Assembly (NCBI GenBank): GCA_039030125.1
Contig: JBCCEV010000001.1
Span: 1 to 53,609 of the forward strand
From: JBCCEV01 sp039030125
GTDB lineage: Bacteria > Pseudomonadota > Gammaproteobacteria > Ga0077536
Reading direction: 5' to 3'
Length of the DNA stretch: 53,609 nucleotides
Below the pieces are notes generated by a model. That model was given only the letters and a program-made list of their open reading frames with translations. It searched no databases and was not told the origin of the DNA. Positions 43,533 to 52,176 of this stretch are shown piece by piece. Position 1 is the stretch's first letter; every line of letters starts with the position of its first letter. Position numbers and translations under genes: made by a program.

Positions 43533-44960
43533 ATGAGTGATATCGGTTTAGTTATCCCAGAAGCATCCCTTACCACCCTGGCGTGTTTGGTGCTTATGGT
43601 TGATGTTTTTCGTGGCGGGCGCACTTGGTTGATCACCTTTTGGGCTGGCGTACTGTCGGTCTTGTTGGTGTTGCTCACCATCACGGTCTGGTTCCCGATT
43701 CAATCTAGCACCGCGTTTTATCAAACCGTGCAGATCGATGTGATGTCTGCGGTGCTCAAGGCCTTTGTGCTGGTCATGGTGATGATGAGCTTCTTCTACG
43801 CCAAGGAGTATTTTGAGCAGCAGGCACGAGCCATACCGGAATTTTTTGTACTGGCGCTATTCGCGACGCTCGGCATGATGGTATTGATCTCCGCTGGCAG
43901 CTTGGTCACGGTGTATCTCGGCTTAGAGCTTTTGTCGCTTTCGCTTTACGCGATGGTGGCCATGGATCGTGATTCAGTGAAAGCCTCCGAAGCTGCGATG
44001 AAATATTTCATTTTGGGCGCGCTCGCTTCTGGAATGTTGCTCTATGGCATGTCGATGATTTACGGGGTCACCGGCACGCTCGATTTAGCCCTGATCGCAG
44101 AACAAAGCACAGCAGACGAGAAAACGCTGCTGCTGGTGTTCGGCCTGGCATTCATGCTCACTGGTATCGCATTCAAACTCGGGGTCGCTCCGTTTCACAT
44201 GTGGGTGCCGGATGTTTATCAAGGCGCTTCGACACCGGTGACGCTATTCATCAGTTCCGCGCCAAAACTAGCGGCATTCGCGCTCGCGATGCGGGTGCTC
44301 ACAGAAGGGCTGAGTGGCCTGGTCGTAGACTGGCAGCAAATGCTGATGATTCTCGCGGTGTTGTCCATGGCAATCGGCAATATCGTTGCCATTGCGCAAA
44401 CCAATATCAAACGGATGCTGGCCTACTCGACAGTGGCTCATATGGGTTTTCTGTTACTGGGTTTAATTGCGGCGAATGCCCTGGGATACGCAGGCGCGAT
44501 GTTCTACGCGATCGTCTATTCCCTCACAAGCATGGGCGCGTTCGGAGCAGTGATCGTGCTTTCGCGCAAGGGTCAAGATGGGGAGCAGCTCAGTGATTTT
44601 GCCGGTTTGTCCAAGCGCAGCCCATGGATCGCATTCCTGATCTTGGTCTTAATGTTCTCCCTGGCAGGCGTGCCGCCGTTCGCCGGTTTTTGGGCCAAAT
44701 GGTTTGTCCTCAAAGAACTGGTAGGGGCCGGTTACGTTTGGTTGGCTGCCGTCGCGGTTTTCTTCTCCATAATCGGCGCGTTCTACTACCTGCGAGTCGT
44801 TAAGCTAATGTACTTTGACGAACCGATGCGCCATGACGGCTTGGCTGCAAGCAGCGATATGCGCTTGGTGTTTAGCGTTAACAGCCTCGCAATAGTTGCC
44901 TTGGGGATTCTCCCTGGCAGCTTAATGTCGGTGTGTGAGAAGGCGTTACTCGCCTTCTGA
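43533..44960 (+). CDS. nuoN: NADH-quinone oxidoreductase subunit N
   Basis: A 475-residue antiporter-like subunit and the last gene of the complete nuoA-N operon. VYLGLELLSLSLYAMVA holds the channel Glu; GVAPFHMWVPDVYQGASTPV and IKRMLAYSTVAHMGFLLLG follow. Its last 15 bp overlap the end of the convergent psd gene. Confidence 0.97.
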   Translation: MSDIGLVIPEASLTTLACLVLMVDVFRGGRTWLITFWAGVLSVLLVLLTITVWFPIQSSTAFYQTVQIDVMSAVLKAFVLVMVMMSFFYAKEYFEQQARAIPEFFVLALFATLGMMVLISAGSLVTVYLGLELLSLSLYAMVAMDRDSVKASEAAMKYFILGALASGMLLYGMSMIYGVTGTLDLALIAEQSTADEKTLLLVFGLAFMLTGIAFKLGVAPFHMWVPDVYQGASTPVTLFISSAPKLAAFALAMRVLTEGLSGLVVDWQQMLMILAVLSMAIGNIVAIAQTNIKRMLAYSTVAHMGFLLLGLIAANALGYAGAMFYAIVYSLTSMGAFGAVIVLSRKGQDGEQLSDFAGLSKRSPWIAFLILVLMFSLAGVPPFAGFWAKWFVLKELVGAGYVWLAAVAVFFSIIGAFYYLRVVKLMYFDEPMRHDGLAASSDMRLVFSVNSLAIVALGILPGSLMSVCEKALLAF

Positions 44961-45824
44961 ATGGGGCGGCGTTACCGCGCCGAACATGCCCAGTTTCTTG
45001 CCGACCTGCACCGGCGTCCCGGCCCGTAGATCATTGCGCCACCTAAATATCTCATTGGCGCCGATTATGATCACCGTCGAGCCCATTAGGAAACGCCCCA
45101 ACTCGTCGCCTTTCGTGAATGCAAGATTCAGATCTGATTGCTGTGAGTCGATTTTTGGGTCTGCACCCACATTACCGAAGCGATCGCTATCAGAGAGTTT
45201 GAACTCGATCCCGCCAACGCATAAAGCGCCGACGGCGACGAAGGCAAAGTCTCCCACTGCGGCGCTGAATCGGGCAACGATCCGTTCATTGCGTGCAAAC
45301 AAATTGCTCAGGGTCGCGGCGGTTCGCTGGTTGACCGAAAATAAGTCTCCAGGAATATGGCGAATCGCTTGCAGCGTCGCATCTATAGGCATGTGGAAAC
45401 GATGATAATCGCGCGGTGAGAGATAGACGGTGATAAAGCTCGCAGCCTCGAAATTCGGGTCTAGCGTCTGCTCGCCTAATAGCTCGGCAACACCGTAGTT
45501 CCGGCCCTTAGCCTGTATGAGTTGCCCGTCTTTCGCGTATCCAATTTCACTGATCACGCCATCGGCCGGACAGGCGACGCTCTTGGGATCCGGATCGATG
45601 GGTCGTGAACCGTCTTGTAACTGGCGGGTAAAGAAAGCATTAAATGTGGCATAGCTGCTGAAAGCCTGATCTCGGGCTTCGCCCATGTCGATGTGAAAAA
45701 GGCGCGCGAACGCGCGAATAAAAAGCGGTGTAAAGATCGGTATCGGGGTTGCGCTCAGCCAGCCTGCGAACCGTGAGATGAGGTGTTTGGGCAGCGCGTG
45801 TTGAATCGCCGTAAGAAGATCCAA
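44946..45824 (-). CDS. psd: Phosphatidylserine decarboxylase proenzyme
   Basis: A 292-residue proenzyme that self-cleaves to form a pyruvoyl group and makes phosphatidylethanolamine at the inner membrane. The self-cleavage site is Gly248-Ser249 in RFLMGSTVIIIG, and the other triad residues are seen: Asp88 in CPADGVI and His144 in DYHRFHMP. After cleavage the alpha chain is about 44 residues. It lies 18 bp after the SCO gene, likely one operon, and its 3' end overlaps nuoN by 15 bp. Confidence 0.96.
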   Translation of the reverse strand: MDLLTAIQHALPKHLISRFAGWLSATPIPIFTPLFIRAFARLFHIDMGEARDQAFSSYATFNAFFTRQLQDGSRPIDPDPKSVACPADGVISEIGYAKDGQLIQAKGRNYGVAELLGEQTLDPNFEAASFITVYLSPRDYHRFHMPIDATLQAIRHIPGDLFSVNQRTAATLSNLFARNERIVARFSAAVGDFAFVAVGALCVGGIEFKLSDSDRFGNVGADPKIDSQQSDLNLAFTKGDELGRFLMGSTVIIIGANEIFRWRNDLRAGTPVQVGKKLGMFGAVTPPHSEGE

Positions 45825-45842
45825 GGGGGCTATCCTTTGTGA

Positions 45843-46490
45843 TTAGCCTTGTGCATCGACAAAATCGGCTATCGCCGAGAAATGCTCAACAATTCTTGCC
45901 GGTGTATGTGGTGGCCGGAGCAGGCCAACCAATCGGCCTTTGGGATCGATAAGGAATACACCGGCTGAGTGGTCCATGGTGTATTCGTCTTTAGCGATGG
46001 GTACGCGCACAAACAAAGCACCGATGCTTTGTGCCAAAGTCGTTAGCATCTCCTCGCTGCCGGTAACGCCATGAAATGCACGGTTGAAATAACTCACGTA
46101 TTGTTTGAGCTGCTCTGGCCCGTCGCGCTCGGGATCCACGGAGATAAAAACGACCTGACCTGTCTCGCCAAAATGGCCGTTAGATTGAAGCTCAGGGAAC
46201 GCACTATTTAAGGTCGCCAAGGTAGTCGGACAGATGTCCGGGCAATGGGTAAAGCCGAAAAATACCAGCGACCATTTATTTAGAAAGGCGCCGCGGTCAA
46301 AATCGCGTCCTTCATAGTCTTTCAACACGAAATCGGGTAGCGGGCGTGCCGCGGGCCATAAGAGACCGGGTACTTCGGCGCCTGGCGCATTGGGTTTCAC
46401 CCACTGCTGGACGGTTAAACCGGCGGCGAAGGCGAGCCCCATGGCGACTGCGAGGATGAGGTAGGGTGTGTGGCTGCTGGATTTCTGCAT
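45843..46490 (-). CDS. SCO family protein (copper-binding, cytochrome oxidase assembly)
   Basis: A 215-residue thioredoxin-fold protein anchored by one N-terminal helix (LILAVAMGLAFAAGLTV). Copper ligands are Cys83 and Cys87 in FTHCPDICP and His174 in MDHSAGVFLID. SCO proteins deliver copper to the Cu-A site of cytochrome oxidase or act as periplasmic thiol reductants. ATG at 46490 is preferred since the earlier start at 46529 adds 13 residues before a normal N-terminus. It is upstream of psd and divergent from the first kinase. Confidence 0.92.
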   Translation of the reverse strand: MQKSSSHTPYLILAVAMGLAFAAGLTVQQWVKPNAPGAEVPGLLWPAARPLPDFVLKDYEGRDFDRGAFLNKWSLVFFGFTHCPDICPTTLATLNSAFPELQSNGHFGETGQVVFISVDPERDGPEQLKQYVSYFNRAFHGVTGSEEMLTTLAQSIGALFVRVPIAKDEYTMDHSAGVFLIDPKGRLVGLLRPPHTPARIVEHFSAIADFVDAQG

Positions 46491-46581
46491 TGCACGATTA
46501 TATCCGGCCGCTGTCGTGTGAGCTTGCAAATAGCTGCTCTAGCGGGGACCATAGCTGCCCTTAGAGTTCAGCTCAATTGAC

Positions 46582-46591
46582 GTTTGCAAAC
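46582..46591. promoter_or_regulatory. Palindrome GTTTGCAAAC before the first kinase gene
   Basis: A perfect 10-bp palindrome 60 bp before the kinase start, in the 160-bp gap between the divergent SCO and kinase genes. A TTGACG at 46577-46582 touches it. A regulatory role is possible; the site is short enough to occur by chance. Confidence 0.25.
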
Positions 46592-46650
46592 CTTTCTTTC
46601 CCATCGCATATGTATCAGTGTGCCCGCCCACGCTGAGTGGCCTCGCGCGC

Positions 46651-47973
46651 ATGGCTGAAGATAATCCTCGCAAACTTGGGAAATACGAAGTCAAGGAAGA
46701 AGTAGGACGCGGCAGTATGGGCGTGGTTTATCGTGCCCACGATCCCTACGTCAATCGCGCCGTGGCCGTCAAAGTCGCCCTCACCGATGCTCTCAGAGAC
46801 GACGAATCGAGCGAACGTTTTCGCAAAATGTTCTTCAACGAAGCACATACCGCGGGCATGCTTCGCCACCCCAATATTCTCGACATTTTCGATGCCGGCG
46901 TGGACGAGGATAAGTGTTATATCGTTATGGAGCTGGTGGCCAACGGCGACACCTTAAGGCCCTATTGCAAAGCTGAGAAGCTGCTGCCCGTTAATGAGGT
47001 CGCGGAAATCATTTTTAAGTGCGCGAAGGCACTTGACTACGCGCATCGGCAAGGCGTTATTCATCGAGATATCAAACCCTCGAACATCCTGGTGACCGAT
47101 GAGCAGGACGTCAAGATCGCCGACTTCAGTATTGCCCATATTGCGCGCACTGACATGACGCAAACGATGCCGATGGGTTTTGTTGGTTCACCCCGCTATA
47201 TGTCGCCCGAGCAGGTGCACGAAGATGTGATTACAAACCAAACAGACATTTTTTCATTGGGGATCGTGGCCTACGAAATGGTGACCGGGCACCATCCGTT
47301 CGGGGGCGAGAGTTTCTCGAGCCTGGTACACAAAATCGTCAATGTCGACCCGACGCCAATGACCGACTATCGCTCCGATACGCCGCAAGTCCTCGAGCGT
47401 ATTATTCGCCGGGCGCTGGAAAAGACCACTGAGCGCCGCTACCGCACCGGTATGGACTTGGCATCAGATCTGAGTATGGCCTTCACTCATTTGGAACGCC
47501 CTCAAGAAGACATTTCCGTCAAAGACAAATTCAACCGCCTCAAGGAACTCGATTTCTTTAATGGCTTTCCAGACTCGGAGATCTGGGAAATTATTAGAGC
47601 CAGTGTGTGGCAGGAAGCCGATGTGGACGAGGTGGTTATCGAGGAAGGAGATGTTGGTGATGCACTCTACATCATCATTCAGGGGCGCGTGAACGTGACC
47701 AAGCGTGGACATCAGATCAGTCAGCTCCAGGAAGGCCAGTGTTTCGGCGAGATCAGTTATCTCAAGCGCCGCACTCGAACCGCCACAATCAGCGCCGACG
47801 GCCCCCTATCCTTGATGAAACTCAATGCCACGTTACTTGAACAAGTGAGTGCCGATTGTCAGGTGCGGTTCTATAAGGTCTTTTTGGAAATCCTGATCGA
47901 TCGTTTAACGGAAACAACTGAAACGCTGGTTAACGTTTCGAGTCCCGAGCCTTCGATAGATACCGCTCAATAA
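46651..47973 (+). CDS. Ser/Thr protein kinase fused to cyclic-nucleotide-binding domain (paralogue 1)
   Basis: A 440-residue soluble protein. Residues 13-275 are a Hanks-type kinase: glycine loop GRGSMG (19-24), Lys41 in VAVK, alpha-C Glu64, HRD (138-140) with Asn145, and MSPE (184-187). The magnesium motif reads DFS (158-160) where DFG is the rule. Residues about 300-425 are a cNMP-binding domain; the phosphate cassette keeps Phe365-Gly366-Glu367 and Arg376 in RTAT, so it should bind a cyclic nucleotide. No membrane helix is present. The ATG at 46651 aligns residue for residue with paralogue 2; a GTG at 46618 is the alternative. The last 44 bp overlap the end of convergent pgi. Confidence 0.9.
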   Translation: MAEDNPRKLGKYEVKEEVGRGSMGVVYRAHDPYVNRAVAVKVALTDALRDDESSERFRKMFFNEAHTAGMLRHPNILDIFDAGVDEDKCYIVMELVANGDTLRPYCKAEKLLPVNEVAEIIFKCAKALDYAHRQGVIHRDIKPSNILVTDEQDVKIADFSIAHIARTDMTQTMPMGFVGSPRYMSPEQVHEDVITNQTDIFSLGIVAYEMVTGHHPFGGESFSSLVHKIVNVDPTPMTDYRSDTPQVLERIIRRALEKTTERRYRTGMDLASDLSMAFTHLERPQEDISVKDKFNRLKELDFFNGFPDSEIWEIIRASVWQEADVDEVVIEEGDVGDALYIIIQGRVNVTKRGHQISQLQEGQCFGEISYLKRRTRTATISADGPLSLMKLNATLLEQVSADCQVRFYKVFLEILIDRLTETTETLVNVSSPEPSIDTAQ

Positions 47974-49543
47974 GTTGTTGCGTCGACCCATCGTGGGAAC
48001 GCGTGGCATTTCCTGCGATTTCGCCCTCAATATCATCCGCAAGCGCTTTACCGAGTTCGACGCCCCACTGATCGAATGAATTGATCTGCCACAACAGGCC
48101 CAGCACAAAGGTTTTGTGTTCATACATTGCCAGTAAGCTTCCCAGTGACTGTGGGCTCAATGTATCCAAAAGGATCATGTTGGAAGGTTTGTTACCGGGC
48201 GTGCGTCGGTGATTGGCGAGTTCTCCGTCGCCAACGATATCGCGGCCGATCATCAAACCTTCAGCTTGGGCGAAACAATTAGCAATCAAGGCATCATGAT
48301 GCTCGGTGTTGGCGGTGGCTTCTAGGACTGCGATGAAGTCGATGGGCACCGTTTGCGTACCTTGATGAAGCATTTGAAAAAACGCGTGTTGCGCATTGGT
48401 GCCAATACCGCCCCATACGACCGGCACGGTGTGATGGTGAATTGGTTCACCATTTGAATCGACCCGTTTGCCGTTACTCTCCATTTCTAGCTGTTGAAGG
48501 AAAGCCGCTAAATCACGCAGCCGATCGTCGTAAGGCATGACCGCGTAGTTGTTCAGCTCGCACATGTTGCGATTCCAAAATCCGACTAGCGCAGCGATTA
48601 TCGGCAGGTTCTCGGCGACCGGCGAAGAGGCGAAATGCTCATCCATGTCTGCCGCGCCGCGGAGCAAAGCCCTGAAATTATCCATACCAATGAGCATGGC
48701 AATGGGAAGTCCAATTGCTGACCACAGTGAAAATCGCCCGCCGACCCAATCCCACATCGGGAAAATATTCTGCTCGGCGATCCCAAAGTCGACCGCTTTT
48801 GTGACATTCGCGCTCACCGCGACGAAATGTTGAGCGGTGGCGTCATCGTCTTTGAGTTCGCTCAACAGCCACGCCCTCGCCGATAGCGCATTGAGCAAGG
48901 TTTCTTTGGTACCAAACGATTTTGACGCGACGATGAATAAAGTTTCAGCGGGGTTAAGCGGGGTGACGACTCGCGCGAATTCGGCATCATCAACGTTAGC
49001 CAAAAAATGAACCCGGCAATTCCCGGTGCCATACCCTCGCAAAGCGTCGCTGACTAGTTGTGGTCCCAGATGCGAGCCACCGATCCCAATGTTGACCACA
49101 TCGGTGATTTGCTTACCAGTGTGGCCGCGCCAAACTCCGGTATGGACATCAGCAACGAGCTGTTCAACGCGCTTTAGCGTCTGTGCGACGTCTTCGGCAA
49201 TGTTTGGGTGCTGCTGCTCGAAAGCGCTAGCGGATTTTGCGCGTAGAGCGGTGTGGAGTACTGGCCGCTGCTCCGAAACGTTGAGGATGTCACCGGCGAA
49301 TTGATGCTCTATTTGCTTTGTGATCTCAAGCTGTTCAACCAGCGCCAACAGAGCTCGCAGCGCGTCGTCGTCGATTAGATTTTTGGAGTAATCGAAAAAG
49401 ACACCGTTTGGCCCAGCGGCGCTCATGTGTGTTTGGCGTTGCGGGTCGCCATCGAAGAGATCAGCGACCCTTACATCGGCGAGCCGCTCACGATGCTTGA
49501 AAAGCGCCGACCATAAGGGGTTGTTATGCGTGCTGCTTGGCAT
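47930..49543 (-). CDS. pgi: Glucose-6-phosphate isomerase
   Basis: A 537-residue enzyme from the ATG at 49543 (a GTG nine codons earlier is possible), close to the usual 550. It interconverts glucose 6-phosphate and fructose 6-phosphate. Signatures are DVVNIGIGGSHLGPQ-like sequence (VNIGIGGSHLGPQLV), FIVASKSFGTKETLLNA and WDWVGGRFSLWSAIG, and the catalytic Glu and His lie in WGGIGTNAQHAFFQMLHQG. The C-terminal catalytic Lys region is GVELGKALA. It lies between two paralogous kinase genes, convergent with the first (44-bp overlap) and divergent from the second. Confidence 0.96.
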   Translation of the reverse strand: MPSSTHNNPLWSALFKHRERLADVRVADLFDGDPQRQTHMSAAGPNGVFFDYSKNLIDDDALRALLALVEQLEITKQIEHQFAGDILNVSEQRPVLHTALRAKSASAFEQQHPNIAEDVAQTLKRVEQLVADVHTGVWRGHTGKQITDVVNIGIGGSHLGPQLVSDALRGYGTGNCRVHFLANVDDAEFARVVTPLNPAETLFIVASKSFGTKETLLNALSARAWLLSELKDDDATAQHFVAVSANVTKAVDFGIAEQNIFPMWDWVGGRFSLWSAIGLPIAMLIGMDNFRALLRGAADMDEHFASSPVAENLPIIAALVGFWNRNMCELNNYAVMPYDDRLRDLAAFLQQLEMESNGKRVDSNGEPIHHHTVPVVWGGIGTNAQHAFFQMLHQGTQTVPIDFIAVLEATANTEHHDALIANCFAQAEGLMIGRDIVGDGELANHRRTPGNKPSNMILLDTLSPQSLGSLLAMYEHKTFVLGLLWQINSFDQWGVELGKALADDIEGEIAGNATRSHDGSTQQLIERYLSKARDSKR

Positions 49544-49763
49544 GCCACTTCCATCGTCTGACAAAAACACGATTGTACGCTCCTGCGATGCAAAAATTGT
49601 GCGTTACCAGACACATAGCAGCGTTTGGATGACCACTTCCGGCTGTCTTAATGGGTAGAATTGAATTACCATGACTGCCCACTTGGGACGGCCCGCACGC
49701 ATATTTTGACGACGGGCGGGGGATCCTCGTTGGAATTACTCCACTCAGAACTAAAGATAGATT

Positions 49764-51059
49764 ATGGCAACCGAAGTACCTGATCGCCTCGGCAAATACG
49801 AAGTTGTTGAAGAAATCGCGCGCGGCAGTATGGGTACGGTGTTCTTGGGCCACGATCCCTACATCGATCGCCCGGTTGCGATCAAAGTCGCACACGCTGA
49901 GCAGCTCAACGATGAGGAGTCTGGCGATCGATTTCGGAAGATGTTTTTTATTGAGGCCCATACCGCGGGCCGCCTCACGCATCCGAATATCATTGGTATT
50001 TATGACGCTGGTGTCGACGGCGAAGCGTGTTACATCATCATGGAATGGATCGAAGACGGTCTAACCCTCAAAGAGTACACCCGGGCGGATAATCTGCTGC
50101 CCCTGGAAAAAGTCGTTGAGATTGTCTTTAAATGTGCGAAAGCCCTGGATTATGCGCACAAGCAAGGCGTCATCCACCGCGATATAAAGCCGACCAATAT
50201 CTTGGTAACCAAGGACGTTGACGTGAAGATTGGTGATTTCAGTATCGCGCATCTCACCAAGATGGATTCAACCGAAACCATGCCAATGGGATTGGTTGGC
50301 TCACCACGCTATATGTCGCCCGAGCAAGTCACCGAAGACTACATTACGAGTCAAACCGACTTATTTTCTCTGGGCGTGATCATGTATGAGCTCCTGTCCG
50401 GCAAGCACCCTTTTTCGGCGGAGAATTTTTCTCGCTTGGTGCAAAGGATCCTAAACGAGGATCCCCCGGACATTAAGCAAATCCGCTCCGAGATCCCTGA
50501 GACCTTGGTGGACATCCTAACCAAGACCTTATCCAAGGATCGCGAAGTGCGGTATCAAATGGGCATGGACCTCGCATCGGATCTCAGTAAAGCATTTGAT
50601 GCACTGCTGGAGGAGCCGGCGGAGAATATTTCAGAGCAAGAGCAATTTCACGCCGTCAAGCAACTGGAATTTTTCGAAGGTTTTCCCGACGCCGAGGTCT
50701 GGGAAATCGTTCGCGCCGGTAACTGGCAGGATTACAAAGACAACGAAGAGATCATTATTGAGGGCGAACTTGACGATTCGTTCTATATCATCGTCAATGG
50801 CGAGGTGTTGGTGCGCAAGGGAAGCACGGACTTACGCAACCTGGCCTCTGGTGACTGCTTTGGAGAAATGGGCTACCTCGCGAAAACAAAGCGGACCGCG
50901 ACGATTGTTGCCGCCGGTTCAACCTCCTTGCTCAAGCTTAATTCAACGGTCATCAGCCAGGTATCGCTGAATTGTCAGGTCCGTTTCTTGAAAGTGTTTT
51001 TGCGTACCCTGATCCATCGTCTTTCTGTGACTACTGAGAAAATCTCCCAAGACGTCTAA
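49764..51059 (+). CDS. Ser/Thr protein kinase fused to cyclic-nucleotide-binding domain (paralogue 2)
   Basis: A 431-residue protein that aligns with paralogue 1 without gaps up to about residue 300. Kinase motifs: the loop reads ARGSMG (19-24), with Ala in place of the first Gly; Lys41; Glu64; HRD (138-140); Asn145; and DFS (158-160), again replacing DFG; MSPE at 184-187. The C-terminal cNMP domain (about 305-420) keeps FGE (366-368) and Arg377 in RTAT. It is followed after 16 bp by the sugar-dehydrogenase-like gene and then by an unknown gene, forming a likely three-gene unit. No PP2C phosphatase or FHA-domain gene is nearby. Confidence 0.9.
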   Translation: MATEVPDRLGKYEVVEEIARGSMGTVFLGHDPYIDRPVAIKVAHAEQLNDEESGDRFRKMFFIEAHTAGRLTHPNIIGIYDAGVDGEACYIIMEWIEDGLTLKEYTRADNLLPLEKVVEIVFKCAKALDYAHKQGVIHRDIKPTNILVTKDVDVKIGDFSIAHLTKMDSTETMPMGLVGSPRYMSPEQVTEDYITSQTDLFSLGVIMYELLSGKHPFSAENFSRLVQRILNEDPPDIKQIRSEIPETLVDILTKTLSKDREVRYQMGMDLASDLSKAFDALLEEPAENISEQEQFHAVKQLEFFEGFPDAEVWEIVRAGNWQDYKDNEEIIIEGELDDSFYIIVNGEVLVRKGSTDLRNLASGDCFGEMGYLAKTKRTATIVAAGSTSLLKLNSTVISQVSLNCQVRFLKVFLRTLIHRLSVTTEKISQDV

Positions 51060-51075
51060 GTAAGGGGATACGCCT

Positions 51076-52173
51076 ATGCTCATTCGCTGGCTCGGTGTCT
51101 TAATCTCATTCTCTTCGGTGTTGGCGTGTGCCGCACCGCCAATTGAGCGACTTTCATTACCTCCCGGATTTACAATCTCCTTGTATGCGGAGGACGTGCC
51201 TAGCGCGCGACAGCTAGCAGTGAGCCCGAGCGGCGTTGTATATGCGGGTTCGCGAGGTGCGGGCAACGTCTATGCGATTGTCGATGCCGATGGTGACCAC
51301 CGCGCTGATCAGGTTCGAACGATTGCGCGGGATCTTTATATGCCTAGCGGTGTCGCGTTTCACGGTGGCGCACTGTATGTCGCGGAAGTGAACCAAATCT
51401 TGCGGTTCGAAGATATCGAAGCGGATCTTGCGGATCCGCCTAAGGGCGCGGTGATATTCGACGAGCTGCCCTCGGAGTCTCATCATGGTTGGAAATTTAT
51501 TGCTTTCGGACCGGATGGCAAGCTCTATATCCCGATCGGCGTGCCATGCAATATTTGCCCGGAGAACGATCCTTATGGAACGATTTCGGCCCTAGATTTA
51601 GAAACTGGCGCGCTAGAAATCTATGCCCGCGGGATCCGCAATTCTGTTGGCTTCGACTGGTTTCCCGAAACCAGCGATCTGTGGTTCACCGATAATGGCC
51701 GGGACTGGCTTGGCGACGACCGCCCGCCGTGCGAAATAAATCGGGCCCGTGGCGCGGGGCTGCACTTTGGGTTTCCTTATCTCCATGGTACGCATATCAA
51801 AGACCCAGAATACGGTGGCAAGGGTGGGACCAGGGTATTCACGCCCCCAGTATTGAACCTGCAGGCACATGTTGCGCCGGTCGGAATGACGTTTTACCAG
51901 GGCGAGCAGTTTCCTGAAAATTACAAAAACAGACTCTTTGTTGCCGAGCACGGTTCTTGGAACCGTTCTCGTAAAGTTGGCTACCGGGTGATGATGGGCA
52001 CGGTCGATGAGCAGACTAAGCTTGTCGATTATCGACCGTTCGTCGAGGGTTGGTTGCAAGGCCAAGGGACCTGGGGGCGGCCAGCGGATATCGCCACTTT
52101 ACCCGATGGGTCGATAATCATCTCCGATGATCAGGCTGGTGTGATTTATCGTGTGACCTATCAAGGGACCTGA
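51076..52173 (+). CDS. PQQ-dependent sugar dehydrogenase-like beta-propeller, exported
   Basis: A 365-residue protein with an N-terminal export signal (VLISFSSVLACAAPP); VLAC may be a lipobox, so it could be a lipoprotein. The remainder is a glucose/sorbosone dehydrogenase-type beta-propeller: LSLPPGFTISLYAEDV, YMPSGVAFHGGALYVAEVN, ARGIRNSVGFDW, LWFTDNGRDWLGDD and VAEHGSWNRSRKVGYR. Such proteins oxidise aldose sugars in the periplasm using PQQ, though many homologues are untested. It lies 16 bp after the second kinase and 3 bp before the next gene. Confidence 0.88.
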   Translation: MLIRWLGVLISFSSVLACAAPPIERLSLPPGFTISLYAEDVPSARQLAVSPSGVVYAGSRGAGNVYAIVDADGDHRADQVRTIARDLYMPSGVAFHGGALYVAEVNQILRFEDIEADLADPPKGAVIFDELPSESHHGWKFIAFGPDGKLYIPIGVPCNICPENDPYGTISALDLETGALEIYARGIRNSVGFDWFPETSDLWFTDNGRDWLGDDRPPCEINRARGAGLHFGFPYLHGTHIKDPEYGGKGGTRVFTPPVLNLQAHVAPVGMTFYQGEQFPENYKNRLFVAEHGSWNRSRKVGYRVMMGTVDEQTKLVDYRPFVEGWLQGQGTWGRPADIATLPDGSIIISDDQAGVIYRVTYQGT

Positions 52174-52176
52174 CTC

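Noticed and set aside
46577..46614. Sigma-70 promoter for the first kinase from TTGACG
   Set aside because: The only -10-like sequences are about 24 bp or more downstream, too far for a standard spacer.
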